A DNA stretch of 64,000 nucleotides from Methanoregula sp. (GCF_023227875.1 NZ_JALOCH010000013.1:11865-75864); one strand, 5' to 3'; counted from the stretch's first letter, positions 26,312 to 36,379 are shown. Numbers and translations are program-made. The notes: a model not told the origin generated them from the sequence alone.

Positions 26312-27949
26312 TTATTCCGTAATGGTAATCTCGTAATCCAACGCGTAGTCATGCGCAGTCGGATCAAACTTGTAGCCCTGGACAGTATCCTTTTTCACGA
26401 TCAATACGCCATAATCTGCAACCGGGATGATCGGCAAAAGATCATACGCGTCAGCTTCAACCTTGTTCCACTTGGCAAGTCTCTCTTTGTCATCGACCGT
26501 GTGCATAGCATCATCGATCTGGGCATCCAGGGTGGCATTCTTATAATGGCCCTTATTGGTATCTCCAGTCGATTTGAACCACTTGGGAAGGATATATCCC
26601 GGATCGGGGACCATGGCAATATTATTCGCGACAAGGTTCAGATCATACGTCCCTGCGGATACTCTGTCGTTACCGGCAGCACTGGCCATAACCTCAACCT
26701 TGGACTGGATACCAATGGCTTTGAGATCCGATCCGATTGTTTCTGCCATGGGTGAAAGTGCCGGACGATTAGTCGCCGTTATGAGATTAATTGTGAGCGG
26801 CTGTCCGTCTTTCTCAACAATACCATCTCCATTCGTATCCTTGTATCCCATCTCCGCAAGAAGCGCTTTCGCCTTCACGGGGTCGTACGGGAGCTGCTCA
26901 AGGTTCTTGTTGCCGAATGACATGGAGGGAAGGAAGAATCCCTTGGCGGGCTGCCCGATTCCATAGAGGACATGATTGACAATATCCGTCCGGTTGATGG
27001 CAAGGGAGAGTGCCTGGCGTAAGCGGATATCCTGGAGAGGTGCACGATCAAAGTTAACATACAATACGTAAACCCTCGGAGTCAGGTATTTTTCAACAGT
27101 GATCCCCGGAAGTGCATCGATACGTTCGGCTTCGTTGTACGGTAAATCAACGGTGAAATCAATATCCCCTTTCTCAATGGCAAGGGTACGGCTGTTATGA
27201 TCGGGTACTGATGAGAAAACAACACCATCGAGTTTTACCGTTCCGGCCCAGTAATCCGGATTTTTCTTAACTGTAAACACACGGGTCTGCTGATCAAATG
27301 AATCGTACATCATGGGTCCGGTACCCACCGGTATTGAGAAGTTCCCCTGCGCATTCAGGGAATCCGGGTGGATGATGCCAAAGTTGGAATAATGCAGGAT
27401 GGCAGGCAGGATGGGGATATTCGTGTTGGTCGTGACCTCGATCGTATGGTCGTCAATTACCCTGCTGCTCTTGTAATCCGCCATCTCTCTTGATGCCGCG
27501 TTGAGTTTACACGTACGGTCAAGGGTAAATTTTACCTCGTTGGCGGTCATCGGCTGGCCATTGTGGAACTTCACGTCATCACGGAGCTTGAACTCCCATG
27601 TCGTAGGGCTGGTCTGATTCCAGGAGGTGGCAAGCTTGGGGGTAAGAACGAATTCCTGGGTTGCACCGACAAGCGGTTCGGTAACCATAGCCTTCTCCGT
27701 CACAAATACACCAGAAGAAGCCGGATCAATGCTTGTAATTGCCGACAAGTCCGCCATCCTTAGGATTTTGGGACTTGTTGATGCCAGGGTGGCAGAAGCA
27801 GCTGATGCTTGCGATGATCCTGCCTGTGTTACCGCGGGGGCATTCGAAGCAGGAGTGGCCTTCGCATTTGTGCTCGTACATCCGGCGATGAGTATTCCTG
27901 CAATGAGCAGGAATACCAGTAAACATACAGTAAGTGTCCTTGTTTTCAT
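26312..27949 (-). CDS. Family 5 solute-binding lipoprotein (OppA/NikA type)
   Basis: The 545-residue protein has a signal peptide with lipobox LIAGC, an Ala/Ser-rich linker, and the SBP family 5 fold: TWEFKLRDDVKFHNGQPM, ANEVKFTLDRT, DIRLRQALSLAINRTDIV and GYKDTNGDGIVEKDGQP. It serves the OppBCDF set downstream. The ATG at 27949 follows GTGATTATC, a good archaeal ribosome binding site, so it is preferred over a GTG 9 bases upstream. Nickel, another metal chelate or peptide could be the ligand; the nearby NikR and the lack of peptidase genes favour a metal complex. Confidence 0.92.
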   Translation of the reverse strand: MKTRTLTVCLLVFLLIAGILIAGCTSTNAKATPASNAPAVTQAGSSQASAASATLASTSPKILRMADLSAITSIDPASSGVFVTEKAMVTEPLVGATQEFVLTPKLATSWNQTSPTTWEFKLRDDVKFHNGQPMTANEVKFTLDRTCKLNAASREMADYKSSRVIDDHTIEVTTNTNIPILPAILHYSNFGIIHPDSLNAQGNFSIPVGTGPMMYDSFDQQTRVFTVKKNPDYWAGTVKLDGVVFSSVPDHNSRTLAIEKGDIDFTVDLPYNEAERIDALPGITVEKYLTPRVYVLYVNFDRAPLQDIRLRQALSLAINRTDIVNHVLYGIGQPAKGFFLPSMSFGNKNLEQLPYDPVKAKALLAEMGYKDTNGDGIVEKDGQPLTINLITATNRPALSPMAETIGSDLKAIGIQSKVEVMASAAGNDRVSAGTYDLNLVANNIAMVPDPGYILPKWFKSTGDTNKGHYKNATLDAQIDDAMHTVDDKERLAKWNKVEADAYDLLPIIPVADYGVLIVKKDTVQGYKFDPTAHDYALDYEITITE

Positions 27950-27995
27950 GATAATCACAACAATACTATCTCAAAATCGGTCCTGAATTCGGTCT

Positions 27996-28763
27996 TTAGG
28001 TGTCTGTTCTTTTTGTCGCAGCGAGAATGTAGTACGATTTGCTTGGTGCGAATCTCCGGTACCAGGGTTGCTGCGGTTTCTGCATCTCGCGGATGTACAT
28101 CAGGTCCCGGAAGCAGACATCAGTGAACCCGGCATGCTCAAGATAAGAGATCATGGTCTCCTTTGGCATTCCCCCGTCAAACGGGAGGTGGCTCCGGAGC
28201 TCTTGGGTATACTGGCTGTGTTTGGTGCGATCGAAGATCTTTGCCAGCCCGTCACTCAGCATCCGTTTTGCCCGGGTTGGAAAGCTCCTGTCTTTCCAGA
28301 CCCCGTCAATGATGAGGACGTTTCCTCCGGTTTTTAAGACACGGTTCCATTCTTTCAGGGCGATATCCGGATGGGGGAGCGTCCAGAGCAAGTGGCGGTT
28401 GACGACGACATCAAACACGCCTTCTTCGAACGGGAGGTGTTCGGCATCCCCAATCTTCAGATCGATCGAGAGCTTCTGGGCATCCGCTTTATGGCGGGCT
28501 TTAGCCATCATCGCTTCGGACAGATCGACACCAGTAACATGATTTCCCATTTCAGCAAACAGGAGACCCATCGCACCGGTCCCGCAACCTACATCCAGAA
28601 CGTTCTGATGAGATGACGGCAGGTTCCGGCTCAGTTCATGTTTCCATGCCTCTTTCTCTTCCTGAGTACCGATTCTATGGCCGGGGCTCATGTCATACGT
28701 CGCAGACGACGAGTCCCAGCTTTTACGGACAGCATCCTTGATCTCGGCATCGTTTAACACCAT
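27996..28763 (-). CDS. Class I SAM methyltransferase (type 11)
   Basis: This 255-residue protein has the SAM motif VLDVGCGTG at residues 55-63, VTGVDLSEAMM, GDAEHLPFEEGVFDVVV and WNRVLKTGGNVLIID, the standard methyltransferase type 11 order. The N-terminus (KDAVRKSWDSSSATYD) fits the family. It heads the second Opp-type operon and lies 46 bases before the binding protein. It is thus the fifth methyltransferase beside a metal-type transporter in 26 kb. The ATG at 28763 is chosen; an in-frame TTG lies 9 bases upstream. The substrate is unknown. Confidence 0.85.
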   Translation of the reverse strand: MVLNDAEIKDAVRKSWDSSSATYDMSPGHRIGTQEEKEAWKHELSRNLPSSHQNVLDVGCGTGAMGLLFAEMGNHVTGVDLSEAMMAKARHKADAQKLSIDLKIGDAEHLPFEEGVFDVVVNRHLLWTLPHPDIALKEWNRVLKTGGNVLIIDGVWKDRSFPTRAKRMLSDGLAKIFDRTKHSQYTQELRSHLPFDGGMPKETMISYLEHAGFTDVCFRDLMYIREMQKPQQPWYRRFAPSKSYYILAATKRTDT

Positions 28764-29377
28764 ATTAATCAAATAGGTAACACTATTTTAAAATGATTCT
28801 TATTTAATTTCATACTAAATGTTATTACTCTAAAAAATTTTAATAGTAAATCGACTTGGTCTTGAAAAAAGTGATCACCAGAATTGAGATCCATTTACTT
28901 AGTTCTATCGGAACTTTCGTAAATAGCAGCACCTGAATCCTGATCAGGGAAGTACTCGTAGGGAACTCTCTCTCGAAAATCAAGGGGGGAAATTCTTAAC
29001 CTTATCTTTTGCTACATAATAAAAAAATATTAAAAAATAGAATAATGTAAAAATATAGCAATAACGAAATTCAAGACAGGAACAAGGGGATCACAGATAT
29101 CCCGGCAACACACGGGCAGGATAACCAGCTGGCTGAAGACATGCACAGATATGCAGCACGAGATAGAGACCCGGCAAAACAAGGGGGTTATACCCCTCCT
29201 GAAAATTAATGGGGATTGGAATCACCCCATTCCGGGAAAATCGTTGTCAGGTGGGTAATATCCCCCACCCCCCTCTTCACTCATAAGTCAAGGAAACAAT
29301 CTTATTTGATAACCGTTTAACACCTTGACAAACCGTTGAAATGGATCCGGTATAGCAGACGGGCTGACAGTAATCCC
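28764..29377. other. Intergenic region, 614 bases
   Basis: The part next to the methyltransferase (28,764-29,060) is AT-rich and should contain its leftward promoter. The remainder is of mixed composition with no convincing reading frame, tRNA or hairpin. Nothing else is recognised. Confidence 0.4.
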
Positions 29378-29605
29378 ATGGGAGAATTGACTTATTCCAG
29401 AAAAGCAGGGCGTAATACACAAGATAAAAATTATTTTTTTGATTTTATTACCGGCTTCGTCGCGGTCTTACCGGTAATGGTTTTTTTTGCAATCGGTTTC
29501 TTCGGTTCTGCCTTATTCGTCTTTGGTTTTTTAGTCTCTGTTTTTTTCGTTGTTACAACCATTCTGATGTTCAACTCCTATCTGGAAGTATCTTCAATAG
29601 AATAA
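29378..29605 (+). CDS. Hypothetical small membrane protein
   Basis: The 75-residue frame has a hydrophilic N-terminus of about 22 residues followed by two hydrophobic segments rich in Phe and Val (about residues 24-44 and 46-66) and a short acidic end. The composition fits a two-helix membrane protein, and the frame reads away from the methyltransferase operon. No family is recognised. The ATG at 29378 lacks a clear ribosome binding site, and a TTG at 29336 could extend it. It may still be a chance frame. Confidence 0.4.
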   Translation: MGELTYSRKAGRNTQDKNYFFDFITGFVAVLPVMVFFAIGFFGSALFVFGFLVSVFFVVTTILMFNSYLEVSSIE

Positions 29606-30155
29606 TAAGGAGATGAGTGCCAAGGAAATGTTGCATCCTTCGTCAGGGTATCGGGTGGACGAACAGATGAATTTTATGGGCATCATCTCCCAGTGATATC
29701 TGTATGCCCCACATAGTAATAAATATTTTTTATTTTGTATGATTTCGTGAGAATTTGTCTAGAGGTCAACTTGCAGAACAATAAAAGATTGATAAATCAT
29801 TTAGGGAACATGTAATCGTCACTGGATGATGATGAGACAACGGTCGGCGGGTAATGTTTCCCCTTATACATTACCATAGTATCCGTGAGTTACGCAAGTA
29901 TAAAAAAATTTAATATTATATGAAAATGTCATAAAATACTATCTGGTACTCCATCACATTCCAGGAACCCGGCCATTACCATCGTATCTTCCATAACTTC
30001 GCAGGCCAATGCCAGCCCTCATTCAGACAGGCAGCCTTGGGGAAACTGTTCGAAAAAAAGGACACCCTATACAGGAATCACCGCCCCCCCGAAAAGAATT
30101 GTCACCCGGGAGGGCAGACCGCATGGCACAAGCATCACGGGACAGGGTGATGACC
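29606..30155. other. Intergenic region, 550 bases, with an inverted repeat
   Basis: No gene is recognised. The region contains AT-rich stretches and one clear inverted repeat at 29850-29875 (listed separately). Only the 3' ends of flanking genes face it, so an untranslated RNA or a decayed sequence is possible. Confidence 0.4.
29850..29875. repeat. Inverted repeat with 8-bp arms
   Basis: GGTAATGT and ACATTACC are exact inverted copies separated by 10 bases. It could be a protein-binding site or an RNA hairpin. No start codon lies close on either strand, so its role is unclear. Confidence 0.5.
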
Positions 30156-30578
30156 TTATTCATCGATAGAGATTGTCGTGAGTTTGACCGACTCGACACC
30201 CTTATGGGCCATCAGTTTCTCGGCAAGAGCCTTGAGCTGTGAGCCGTCCCCGTGAACGAGGATAACTTCCAGGCACCGCTCATGGGTGACATGGGAGTGG
30301 AGCGAGGCCTTGATAACCTCATGATAATCGTGCTCAATTTCAGTAATGGAAGAGAGAAGGTTGCGCTGCTCATGGTCGTATACCATCGTAATGACACCTT
30401 CCCGCGCCCCCTTGACATCCGACATCCACTTGTAATAGGTGATGTACGTACGGATCGCATCGCGTATGCCTTCCGACCGCGAGGAGTAGCCGCGGTAGTT
30501 CAGGATCTCATCAAACCGGTCGAGCAGGTTTTTCGGCAGCGATATGCCGATCCGGGATAGGTCGTCATCCATGGTCAT
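30156..30578 (-). CDS. nikR: NikR-family nickel-responsive regulator (copy 1)
   Basis: The 140-residue protein has the ribbon-helix-helix N-terminus (DLSRIGISLPKNLLDRFDEI) and the ACT-like NikR regulatory domain. The four nickel ligands of E. coli NikR (His76, His87, His89, Cys95) match His83, His94, His96 and Cys102 here with identical spacing. It should bind operator DNA when nickel is present and repress uptake genes. The start at 30578 is preferred over an upstream one because the near-identical copy at 41422 begins there. It lies next to the exporter and CobN genes; targets cannot be fixed without a known operator. Confidence 0.93.
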   Translation of the reverse strand: MTMDDDLSRIGISLPKNLLDRFDEILNYRGYSSRSEGIRDAIRTYITYYKWMSDVKGAREGVITMVYDHEQRNLLSSITEIEHDYHEVIKASLHSHVTHERCLEVILVHGDGSQLKALAEKLMAHKGVESVKLTTISIDE

Positions 30579-30864
30579 GGTAATATCCGTTATGAGAATA
30601 TCATTGCCGGGAGTTTTAATGTTTTTGAACAACGGGGAATCAGAGTGACACGAGATATGACGTTCATATGCCTGATAATTACCGGGGAAATACCAACCCG
30701 GGATGGCTCCCGCACCCGGGGTTAAAGAATGATCTCACACCACCATGATGGGGCAGATGCATCCCTGCCGGGGGTAGGGACAGCGCCATCCTGTTCCCAT
30801 CTACCCTGTCCCATTATCCTGCTGATGACGCGGGATCGCGCAACCGAAGGATTGTCATGTGCAG

Positions 30865-31590
30865 TCATACCGTCACCTTCCTGAAGACATGCGTGCAGAT
30901 CGCAAGGAGCCCCCCGGTCAGTACCAGCAGGACGATGATCGGGACGGCAGGGAACCCCCCGACGGTCACGTCCCGCACCGCATCGATGGCATAACTGAGC
31001 GGGTTGAAATGCGCAATCGTTGCCAGCCATGCCGGCATCACGCTGTAGGGCATCAGGGCACTTGACGTGAAGAAGAGCGGCATCGAGATCATCGTATTGA
31101 ACGCGGCATAGGAATCGTGATCTTCGAGATAGAGGGCTATGGTCGTAGCAAAGGTCGAGATGAGGACCCCGAAGAGGAAGAGGATGAAGTAGGTGAGGCC
31201 GTACTGCAGGGGACTGAGCAGGGTGGCGCCGATCAGGAGCGCAATCACGAGGATGATGGTGGTCTGGATCAGGCCGCGTCCTGTAATGAAGAGGATCTTG
31301 CTGACAAGGATGCTGCTCCTTGGAGTCGGGAGGGCAAGGAACTTATTGAGGAAACCGAGGATCTTGTCAAACATCAGGAGCGCCCCGCCGGAGAGACCGG
31401 CCGAGAGCATGGTCATGACAAGGATGCCCGGCGTGATGAAATCGAGATAGTTTCCGGTAAACTGTACCGGCAGGGCAAGCCCGACAAAGATCAGCCATGC
31501 AGCCGGCATGACCAGTGCGGATATCACGGCGACTTTCCCGCGGCCCCATTTCAGGAAATCCCGTTTCATGTAGGTAACGATACCGCTCAT
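30865..31590 (-). CDS. ABC-2 type exporter permease
   Basis: The 241-residue membrane protein has a cytoplasmic start (MKRDFLKWGRGKVAV), about six membrane segments, and the ABC-2 motif ISMPLFFTSSALMPYSVMP followed by FNPLSYAIDAVR. It overlaps the ATPase gene at 31587 by ATGA. It is the third exporter permease of the region and is encoded downstream of CobN on the same strand. Confidence 0.9.
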   Translation of the reverse strand: MSGIVTYMKRDFLKWGRGKVAVISALVMPAAWLIFVGLALPVQFTGNYLDFITPGILVMTMLSAGLSGGALLMFDKILGFLNKFLALPTPRSSILVSKILFITGRGLIQTTIILVIALLIGATLLSPLQYGLTYFILFLFGVLISTFATTIALYLEDHDSYAAFNTMISMPLFFTSSALMPYSVMPAWLATIAHFNPLSYAIDAVRDVTVGGFPAVPIIVLLVLTGGLLAICTHVFRKVTV

Positions 31591-32543
31591 TTTCTCCTCC
31601 TGAGCATAATCCTGAACTTATCAAACTCGAACCCGTGCGGTTCCTCCTGCCGGCCCACGGCCTGCAGGAATACGTCGTCGAGGGTGGGTTCACGCAGCGA
31701 CATGGACCGGACAATGCACCCGGATTTTTTGAGCGCATCGGCAAGCAGCGGGAGTGCCTCCCTGCCGTTTTCGACGGTAAACGAGACTTCGTCATCGTTC
31801 CGGCCGACAAAGGCAATCCCGTCAACGTCCGGCAGGGCAAACATCCCCTCGACCTTTGCGGTTATCACGTCTTTCATCAGCCGCGCCTTGAGTTCTGCCG
31901 GTGTGCCGAGCGCGGCGATCTGGCCCCTGCTGATGATCCCGACCCGGTCGCAGAACTGGTCGGCTTCGTCCATGTAATGGGTTGTCACAAAGATCGTCAT
32001 GCCTTTTTTCCGCAGGGCGCGTATATGTTCCCAGATCCTTTTCCGGGCTGCGACATCGAGCCCGATTGTCGGCTCGTCAAGGAAGAGCACGGAGGGTTCA
32101 TGGACCAGGGCCTGCGCGAGTTCGAGCCGGCGGCGCATCCCCCCGGAATAGGTCCGTATGAGGTCGTCGGCCCGGTCGGACAGTTCCATCACGGCCAGCG
32201 CCTCATCGACCCGGTCCGCGGCATGAGGTACTCCATACAGGTCTGCGAAAAACCGGACATTCTCCCGGCCGGTCAACTTGATATCAACCGCCATGTCCTG
32301 CGGTACGTAACTCAGGGATTTCCTCACCATCTCGCCCTCCCGCATGACATCGTGCCCGCAGACACTGGCACTGCCTTCGGTAGGGGTGAGCAGCGTTGTC
32401 AGCATCAGTACCGTGGTGGTCTTGCCGGACCCGTTGGGGCCAAGCAGGGCGAAGATCTCGTTGTTTACCGAAAGGGTGAGATGGTTCACGGCACAAAGGA
32501 CGCCATAATACCTGGTCAGGTCCGTTGTCTCGATCGCATTCAT
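31587..32543 (-). CDS. ABC exporter ATPase (DrrA type)
   Basis: This 318-residue ATPase has Walker A GPNGSGKTT, signature YSGGMRRRLELAQAL, Walker B VLFLDEPTIGLD and the switch His in TTHYMDEADQF, typical of DrrA-type exporters. A C-terminal domain ends in EPTLDDVFLQAVGR, also DrrA-like. The start at 32543 is chosen because a G-rich ribosome binding site (GGGGGGATAATG) lies in the 29-base gap after the CobN stop. It forms an exporter with the permease at 30865, and its operon position after CobN suggests the cargo is related to metal or tetrapyrrole handling. Confidence 0.92.
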   Translation of the reverse strand: MNAIETTDLTRYYGVLCAVNHLTLSVNNEIFALLGPNGSGKTTTVLMLTTLLTPTEGSASVCGHDVMREGEMVRKSLSYVPQDMAVDIKLTGRENVRFFADLYGVPHAADRVDEALAVMELSDRADDLIRTYSGGMRRRLELAQALVHEPSVLFLDEPTIGLDVAARKRIWEHIRALRKKGMTIFVTTHYMDEADQFCDRVGIISRGQIAALGTPAELKARLMKDVITAKVEGMFALPDVDGIAFVGRNDDEVSFTVENGREALPLLADALKKSGCIVRSMSLREPTLDDVFLQAVGRQEEPHGFEFDKFRIMLRRRK

Positions 32544-32572
32544 CGCATTATCCCCCCTGGAGATCCCATAAT

Positions 32573-35500
32573 TCAGCGCTGATGTTTCGCATGTACTTTT
32601 CCCAGAATATCTTTCAGCCCGTCTCCCCATAAGGGATTGTCATCCATGGTGACGATGTCTACATTGCCCCCCTGGTAATCGCCCTGGCCTGACTGGTCTT
32701 CCATCCAGGACTCGATCTCAAGGTAGTTCTTTTTCAGTTCGTCCAGCACCCGTGGATCGGCATCCCAGAGGCTGCGCGTGTGTGCTTCAAGGAGCCTCCG
32801 TGCAATCTCTTCGAGGGCATGGGGGTTGTTCTGCTCGAAGAAGTCCCGCATCTCCTCATTATTGACAAATGTGTCCGCAATGTCGTTGAAGATCCAGTCG
32901 TCTACTTCCTGCGTTGAGGCTGACCAGCCATAGACCCGGGTCACCCGTTTCATGATATCGGAAGCCCCCTTGTACCCGTGATCTTTCATACCGTAGATCC
33001 ATTTCGGGTTGAGGAGTTTTGTCCGGACTACGCGGCGGATCTCATCGGAGAGATCCCGCACCTCGACATTCCCGGGCTCGCGGGTATCCCCGTAATAGGG
33101 CTTCACGTTGTTGCCGGAATAGTGCCGGGCCGCTGCGGTGAAACCGCCCTGCGTGCCGAAATAGCAGCAGCAGCCGAGGAGGTCCTGCTCATCGGACTGG
33201 ATCTTGTTGAACGTGACCGAGACCGTCGAGAGGCTGGCTGCAAGGTGCTCGTGGGCATCCTTCCCCTGCACACCCGTCCCGTAGGCGTACCCGTTGTAGG
33301 CAACGAAGATATCGGCAAGGTCCGCCTGGGTCTTCCATGCGCTGGAAAGCACGGCAAGGTTGACACCGCTTGCATACGAGCCCGGTTTGGAGGAGAAGAT
33401 CCGCAGGGTTGCATCGCGGAAACCGGCTCCGTTCTCAACCATGCTTTTCTGGGTGTGCCGGCGCACAAAGTTCCGGTCGGGAGGTTCGTCGAGAGCGGCA
33501 ACGGCCTGTATGGCATCGTCGAGCAGCTCGTAGCAGTTCGCAAAGTTGTCCCGCAGGATGCCGGTCGTCCTTACCGTGATGTCGATCCGGGGGTGACCGA
33601 GCTTGTGGAGCGGGATGATCTCAAAGGACCGGACCTGGCCGTTCTTCTGCCAGACCGGCCGCGCACCGATAAGCCATAGCATCTCGGCAAACATCTCACC
33701 ATCCGAAGCCATGATGTCCCCTGCCATCCAGTAAAATGCGATGTTCTCCGGGACCGTGCCTTCCTCGCGGGAATATTTCTCAATGAGCGCGTCGGCCAGG
33801 CGCTGCCCCACCCTCCATGCAGCCTGTGTCGGGACACGGTGCGGGTCCAGTGAGTAAAAGTTCCGGCCGGTTGGCAGCACGTCCTCGTGCCCCCGGGTGA
33901 TCTGGCCGGAAGGCCCTGCCGGCACGTACCTCCCGTCCATACCGTGAAGGAGGGCGTCGATCTCCCGGGATCCGTCGATGCGCCGGCTGATCCCGATCAC
34001 CCGCTCCCGTACTTCATTGAGGGCCTGTACCTGTTCGTCGGATATCCTCCTGCCGAAGATCAGGGGAACTGGGAGTGCCGGGTCTTCCAGCACCGTGGCG
34101 ACAAAGCGCTCCAGTTCCAGGTCGACCTGTTCGAGGAGGGCGCCGTAGGACATTCCGTGTTCTTCAGAGTACCGGCCCTGTCCCGCAAGGAGATCGGTCA
34201 GGTCAAACCCGATGACCCGGGCAATGAGCCGGCGTGGCGATGTCTCGCCGGAATCGAAGCGGATGATGGAACTGATGAACTCCACCCGTTGATCTCCCGA
34301 CGGGACGGTGCCGAAGATATGCATGCCGGACTGGATCCGGGTATTGCGGATCTTCGAGAGGACCTCGTGGGCCTTTGCGGACATCACGTTAAGGGGCATG
34401 CCGTGGTTGAGGTGCATGTCCGCATCAAGATTTGCCCGGACCAGGGCTTCGATGAGCTGGTGCTGGAGGGCGTGGGCCCGGGCCGGGTCGTGTTTTGTGG
34501 TCTCGTACTCGGTGAGAATGGTGTCGATCTCCTCGAGGCCTTCGTAAAGCCCGCTGCCGGTCATGACGGTCTGCATGTGATCGACCAGCACCGCATAGCC
34601 GCGCCGCTTGGCAATCGTGCCTTCCGCCGGGTTGTCGGAGTTGTAGATGTACAGGAACGGCAGCGTCCCGGCAGCAATGTCCGGGAAACATTCCTGCGAG
34701 AGACCGGTCCCCTTGCCCGGCAGGAACTCGAGGTTGCCATGGGTGCCGACGTGGATGAGGACATCGGCATTCTGGACCTTGTCGAGCCAGTAGTAGGTGG
34801 CCAGGTACTGGTGGGGCGGCGGGCACTTTGGATCGTGGAGAATCTTGCAGACCGTGCCGTCGCACCGTGAGCCGTAACAGCCGCGCTTGGGCTGGACGTG
34901 GATCGTGGCATTGCCCAGCCGGATGCCGGTAATCAGCATCCGGTTGTCGAGCACCATCCCCTCACCGGGGGGCTCTCCCCAGGTGGCGTTCACCTGCTGT
35001 TGTACTCTCTCGGGAAGCGACCGGAAATAGGGCAGGTAGGTGGAGAGGTCCATCAGGGCGAGGGCTCCCCCGCATGCCACGATGTCCTGTACCGTTGTCC
35101 ACCGGAACTCCGAGATCGCCTTTTTCTTCTGGATGGTTTCCACGAGTTCCTTGCCGGATGCCGGCGGGGTAACGGCATACCCTGCCCCCGCCATCTGGTG
35201 CAGGATGCGTGCAACGCTCTCCAGCGTGTCGAGGTTGGAGCCGCCGCCGATGTTTGCCTCGGTCCCGGCACACGGGTTGTTGTTTAAGATGAACGCGACC
35301 TTCCGCTCACCGGCAGGTTTCTTCGCAAGGTCAATCCACCGCCGGATCCTGCCCGCGATTTTCGCGCACCGATCCGGAACCGCTTCCCGGGTCTTGCCGC
35401 CATCGGGTTCGCTCCTGCTGGTTCCGACAAAGACCGGTTCTACCACCCCCTCGAACTCCGGAAGGGCTATCGACCACCCGATGTCCATGGAGAGCCCTTC

Positions 35501-36379
35501 CGATGCCCGCCACTGTTCGAGGGTCATGTACATGGTTACGACAGGCGAGAATACCGGGACATCAAAGGACCTGAGCAGGTCGATCCCGTCCGAGGTACCG
35601 GTCCGGGACCGGGCACTGTCCCTCACCGAACCGAAGAGGAAAGGGATGAGCTTGACCAGCGCATCGATACGGGGAACGCCGTCACGGAGGAGGTAATCGG
35701 ACACCACCTCGTCCATCCCCCGGGCCCCGAGGGCATCATCCCGGATCGCATAGGTAAAAACCGGGATGACTGCAAGGCCAACTGCCTCAAGACTGCCAAT
35801 CAGCTGGTCTTCGAGGGCAACGTTGCCTGCCGCCCACGATGTACGGGAGAAGATCAGGGCAACCCGGTATTTCCCATCTGCACGTTCCCCATACCAGGCA
35901 AGATACTCGTCGACGCTGGCAAATACCTGCGGTGCAGCAGGATGATACAGACCCTCCCAAGGAACATCCGCTGGGGGTGCTGCCAGGCAGCTGGCACCAA
36001 AGAGTTTCCGGTCGATATACCGGAGAAGGTTCTTAAAATTCTCGTCCCCATTGTTGGTGATGTACCGGTGGCAGGTAGTGACAATCTCTGCTCCCACGGT
36101 GGACTGGGTCCAGAAGGAGGGGTCGGGCCCGAGCGAGATGACGGGAACTGTTTTTCTGATCACTTCGATTTCCCGGTCCACCTCTTCCCAGAACAGGTCC
36201 GAGGTGTGATAGAGGAGGATTACATCAGATTGTTTCATAGAGGCGATTGCCTCTTCCCGTTTTTCCGGTGATTCTTCCAAAACGCGGGTGGGATAGACGG
36301 TACACCCGATACCGCATCCCTCCGCTGCGCGTTTCATAACGGGGGCATAGGACCCCCACATAATCGAAGTTATTTTCAT
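32573..36379 (-). CDS. cobN: CobN/BchH-like metal chelatase large subunit
   Basis: The 1,268-residue protein is of the CobN/ChlH family, which inserts metal into tetrapyrrole rings together with AAA and VWA subunits. The hallmark LIHVGTHGNLEFLPGKGTG lies around residue 540 and NPKWIYGMKDHGYKGASDI in the C-terminal part. Near the end an LLGCCCYFGTQGG segment replaces the D-rich segment of aerobic CobN. Cobalt enters anaerobic cobalamin precursors through CbiK/CbiX, and nickel enters F430 precursors through CfbA, so this CobN has no assigned substrate. It is divergent from the ChlI-ChlD fusion and co-directional with an exporter. The ATG at 36379 is the second of two close Met codons. Confidence 0.92.
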   Translation of the reverse strand: MKITSIMWGSYAPVMKRAAEGCGIGCTVYPTRVLEESPEKREEAIASMKQSDVILLYHTSDLFWEEVDREIEVIRKTVPVISLGPDPSFWTQSTVGAEIVTTCHRYITNNGDENFKNLLRYIDRKLFGASCLAAPPADVPWEGLYHPAAPQVFASVDEYLAWYGERADGKYRVALIFSRTSWAAGNVALEDQLIGSLEAVGLAVIPVFTYAIRDDALGARGMDEVVSDYLLRDGVPRIDALVKLIPFLFGSVRDSARSRTGTSDGIDLLRSFDVPVFSPVVTMYMTLEQWRASEGLSMDIGWSIALPEFEGVVEPVFVGTSRSEPDGGKTREAVPDRCAKIAGRIRRWIDLAKKPAGERKVAFILNNNPCAGTEANIGGGSNLDTLESVARILHQMAGAGYAVTPPASGKELVETIQKKKAISEFRWTTVQDIVACGGALALMDLSTYLPYFRSLPERVQQQVNATWGEPPGEGMVLDNRMLITGIRLGNATIHVQPKRGCYGSRCDGTVCKILHDPKCPPPHQYLATYYWLDKVQNADVLIHVGTHGNLEFLPGKGTGLSQECFPDIAAGTLPFLYIYNSDNPAEGTIAKRRGYAVLVDHMQTVMTGSGLYEGLEEIDTILTEYETTKHDPARAHALQHQLIEALVRANLDADMHLNHGMPLNVMSAKAHEVLSKIRNTRIQSGMHIFGTVPSGDQRVEFISSIIRFDSGETSPRRLIARVIGFDLTDLLAGQGRYSEEHGMSYGALLEQVDLELERFVATVLEDPALPVPLIFGRRISDEQVQALNEVRERVIGISRRIDGSREIDALLHGMDGRYVPAGPSGQITRGHEDVLPTGRNFYSLDPHRVPTQAAWRVGQRLADALIEKYSREEGTVPENIAFYWMAGDIMASDGEMFAEMLWLIGARPVWQKNGQVRSFEIIPLHKLGHPRIDITVRTTGILRDNFANCYELLDDAIQAVAALDEPPDRNFVRRHTQKSMVENGAGFRDATLRIFSSKPGSYASGVNLAVLSSAWKTQADLADIFVAYNGYAYGTGVQGKDAHEHLAASLSTVSVTFNKIQSDEQDLLGCCCYFGTQGGFTAAARHYSGNNVKPYYGDTREPGNVEVRDLSDEIRRVVRTKLLNPKWIYGMKDHGYKGASDIMKRVTRVYGWSASTQEVDDWIFNDIADTFVNNEEMRDFFEQNNPHALEEIARRLLEAHTRSLWDADPRVLDELKKNYLEIESWMEDQSGQGDYQGGNVDIVTMDDNPLWGDGLKDILGKVHAKHQR

